Below are positions 4,617-6,192 of a stretch of DNA of 6,192 nucleotides, in pieces; position 1 is the stretch's first letter, and the number at the start of each line of letters is the position of its first letter. The notes beneath the pieces were generated by a model. The model ran no database searches, was not told the DNA's origin, and saw nothing but the letters and a program-made list of their open reading frames with translations. Source of the stretch: an uncultured Collinsella sp. (lineage in GTDB: Bacteria; Actinomycetota; Coriobacteriia; Coriobacteriales; Coriobacteriaceae); contig USIE01000026.1 in NCBI GenBank assembly GCA_900554645.1, forward strand, positions 1-6,192, in the 5' to 3' direction. A program made the position numbers and the translations under genes.

Positions 4617-6011
4617 ATGTGCAATGTTTCGCTCAACGGTACGCAACCGTCCGATGCATCCCTGCGCGTCCTGCGCGCGCTTGAGGCGGCTGGTCTTGAG
4701 GCTTGGTACGTGGGCGGTTGGGTGCGCGACGCCCTGATGGGGTACCCCAGCCACGATGTTGATATGTGCTGTAGCGGCCTGTGGCAGGAGTCCAAAGCGG
4801 CGCTCGAGGCCGCCGGCATCGCGGTTGTGGAGTCGGGCATTAAATTTGGCGGAATCACGGCTATTTCCGATGGCGAGCGTATCGAGGTCACCACGTACCG
4901 TCTGGATGGCTTTTACACCGATGGTCGTCATCCCCAGAGTGTGGAGCGTGCCGCCTCGCTCGAGGACGATCTGGCGCGCCGCGACTTTACCGTCAATGCC
5001 ATGGCCTGGCATCCCGAGCGCGGGCTTGTCGACCGCTACGACGGCCAGGGTGACTTGGAGCGCAAGCTGATTCGCGCTGTCGGCGATCCCAAGCGTCGCT
5101 TTAACGAGGACGCCCTGCGCATGCTGCGTGCGGTGCGCTTTGCCTGCCGTCTGGACTTTATGATTGAGCCCGAGACCAAGCGTGCGCTTGCCGAGTGCGC
5201 GCCGCTGCTCGATGCCGTGGCGCGTGAGCGTGTGGGTATTGAGCTCGAGGGCATTCTTTCGACCGGACATGGGGGAGACGCGATGCTTCGCTATCCCGAG
5301 CTCATCTGTGCCGCTGTGCCCGAGTTGGCAGCGGGTCGCGGGTTTGATCAGCGCAGTGTCTATCATGCGTTTAACGTCTACGTGCATATCGCCCGTGTGC
5401 TGACGGTGGCGGGGGAGCTCGCGCTGTGTGACGGCGTCGCGCCCTCGTCGAGCCTTATGTGGGCGGCGTTTTTGCACGATGTGTCCAAGCCCGAGTGCTT
5501 CACGGTCGACCATGCCGGTAGCGGACACTTCTACGGTCATCCCGAGCTCGGCGCCAAGAAGGCGCGCGTCATTATGGATCGCCTGGCGCTCTCGCACGAC
5601 TTGGTGCGCGACGTGTGCCTGCTCATCAAATACCATGACAAGCCGCTGCGCCCCGAGCGCTCCTGTCTGCTCAATATGATGCGCGCGCTTTCGGGCGAGG
5701 GCGTCGACACGGCCCGCCTGATTGACGAGCTCATGGACCTCAAGCGTGCCGACACACTTGGCAAGGCCCCGTCGTGCTTCTATTACGTCGAGACGATTGA
5801 GGAGATGCGCGCGATGGCGCACGAGCTGCTGAAGGCAGGGGAGCCCTATACGCTCAAGATGCTCGCCATCAACGGCGGCGACCTGATCCGTGCCGGAGTC
5901 AAGCCCGGGCCGGAACTGGGGCAGCTACTCAACTCCGCCCTCGACGCCGTGATCGAAGACAACATCCCCAACGAGCGCGAAGCTCTTTTGGTCCATCTCA
6001 ACTTGAATTAG
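4617..6011 (+). CDS. cca: CCA tRNA nucleotidyltransferase with HD domain
   Basis: This 464-residue enzyme adds or repairs the 3' CCA end of tRNAs using CTP and ATP without a nucleic acid template. It is a class II nucleotidyltransferase. The head domain shows YVGGWVRDALMG (31-42) and the metal-binding pair Asp47/Asp49 in HDVDM. The flexible-loop region TTYRLDGFYTDGRHP (92-106) leads to RRDFTVNAMA (121-130). EDALRMLRAVRF (164-175) carries the Glu164-Asp165-Arg168 set that selects C and A by hydrogen bonding. An RNA-binding region follows, then an HD-type domain with His287-Asp288 in AAFLHDVSKP, His308 and His340-Asp341. This layout is common in actinobacterial enzymes (often labelled poly(A) polymerase or PcnA). 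AGGAGG (4603-4608) lies 8 nt before the ATG. Codon bias is weaker than in the pts genes, consistent with lower expression. HD phosphohydrolase activity is possible but not shown here. Confidence 0.93.
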   Translation: MCNVSLNGTQPSDASLRVLRALEAAGLEAWYVGGWVRDALMGYPSHDVDMCCSGLWQESKAALEAAGIAVVESGIKFGGITAISDGERIEVTTYRLDGFYTDGRHPQSVERAASLEDDLARRDFTVNAMAWHPERGLVDRYDGQGDLERKLIRAVGDPKRRFNEDALRMLRAVRFACRLDFMIEPETKRALAECAPLLDAVARERVGIELEGILSTGHGGDAMLRYPELICAAVPELAAGRGFDQRSVYHAFNVYVHIARVLTVAGELALCDGVAPSSSLMWAAFLHDVSKPECFTVDHAGSGHFYGHPELGAKKARVIMDRLALSHDLVRDVCLLIKYHDKPLRPERSCLLNMMRALSGEGVDTARLIDELMDLKRADTLGKAPSCFYYVETIEEMRAMAHELLKAGEPYTLKMLAINGGDLIRAGVKPGPELGQLLNSALDAVIEDNIPNEREALLVHLNLN

Positions 6012-6041
6012 CTACCCAGTTTACCTGTGTGTTCCATAACC

Positions 6042-6060
6042 TGCCGACAATTTTTCGGCA
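6042..6060 (+). terminator. Weak terminator-like hairpin after cca
   Basis: TGCCGA (6042-6047) pairs with TCGGCA (6055-6060) around a T-rich 7-nt loop (CAATTTT). It lies 30 bp after the cca stop codon. Only ATTT follows, so the U-tract is poor and termination may be weak or Rho-assisted. The downstream tRNA promoter makes a boundary here plausible. Confidence 0.45.
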
Positions 6061-6075
6061 ATTTGGAATTTCTTC

Positions 6076-6104
6076 TTGCGCTGATGTTTTTTGTCCCGTA
6101 ATAT
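6076..6104 (+). promoter_or_regulatory. Sigma70-type promoter of tRNA-Glu
   Basis: TTGCGC (6076-6081) and TAATAT (6099-6104) are separated by exactly 17 bp. Transcription would start near 6111, about 28 nt before the mature tRNA 5' end, leaving a short leader for RNase P to remove. Confidence 0.65.
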
Positions 6105-6138
6105 ATTTCCTCGCAGCACGGCAGTGCAGATGTCATGT

Positions 6139-6192
6139 GGCCCGTTCGTCTAGCGGTTTAGGACGCCGCCCTCTCAAGGCGGAGATCACCAG
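6139..6192 (+). tRNA. tRNA-Glu (anticodon CTC), 3' end cut by the window
   Basis: The 5' acceptor strand is GGCCCGT (6139-6145). The D arm pairs GTCT (6148-6151) with GGAC (6161-6164), and the D loop contains the conserved GG (6155-6156). The anticodon stem CCGCC (6166-6170) pairs with GGCGG (6178-6182) around the loop CTCTCAA, giving anticodon CTC at 6173-6175, which reads GAG (Glu). The variable loop is AGATC, and the window ends after the first T-stem bases ACCAG. Whether CCA is encoded cannot be seen. Confidence 0.93.

Noticed and set aside
4449..5822. 457-residue open frame on the - strand opposite cca
   Set aside because: Shadow frame without motifs. It also runs through the terminator at 4486-4519, which is oriented for + strand transcription.
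6131..6139. TGTCATGTG before tRNA-Glu as another copy of the pts leader word
   Set aside because: It is the reverse complement of nine bases in the ptsI leader, but it lies in a tRNA leader with no link to the pts genes; a chance match is the simplest explanation.
1..6192. CRISPR array, insertion sequence, prophage or defence genes
   Set aside because: No spaced direct repeats, transposase motifs, terminal inverted repeats or phage-like proteins were seen; all coding space is taken by five housekeeping genes.

Overview
The window looks like chromosomal DNA of a fairly GC-rich Actinomycetota, most likely class Coriobacteriia and close to Collinsella. This is inferred from strongly C/G-ending codons, a full PTS phosphorelay in a high-GC Gram-positive context, and the character of the proteins; no 16S or other marker gene is present to prove it. 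All genes lie on the + strand, and no stretch longer than about 300 bases lacks a gene.

Layout: 1-223 is a non-coding leader with several inverted repeats and a probable promoter. It leads into ptsH (HPr, 224-487). A terminator-like hairpin with a T-run (531-568) separates ptsH from ptsI (Enzyme I, 615-2324). After a GC-rich hairpin without a T-run (2342-2371) comes a PfkB-family 1-phosphofructokinase-like sugar-phosphate kinase (2399-3331), closed by a strong terminator (3360-3390). A second kinase of the same family and the same length (3520-4452) has its own -10 element and its own terminator (4486-4519). Next is cca, the tRNA CCA-adding enzyme with a C-terminal HD domain (4617-6011). The window ends inside a tRNA-Glu(CTC) gene that starts at 6139 and has a good sigma70-type promoter.

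Function: Enzyme I and HPr pass phosphate from phosphoenolpyruvate to the sugar-specific Enzyme II proteins, none of which is encoded here. The two kinases would act on the resulting sugar phosphate (fructose-1-phosphate or tagatose-6-phosphate are the family's usual substrates) to make bisphosphates for glycolysis. The first kinase appears to belong to the pts transcription unit; the second is transcribed separately. cca and tRNA-Glu are a housekeeping block with no clear link to the PTS genes.

The gene content is ordinary and I do not see a new system. The points worth following are the layered RNA structures between ptsH, ptsI and the first kinase, a short word shared by those three leaders, and unusual residues in the conserved motifs of the kinase pair.
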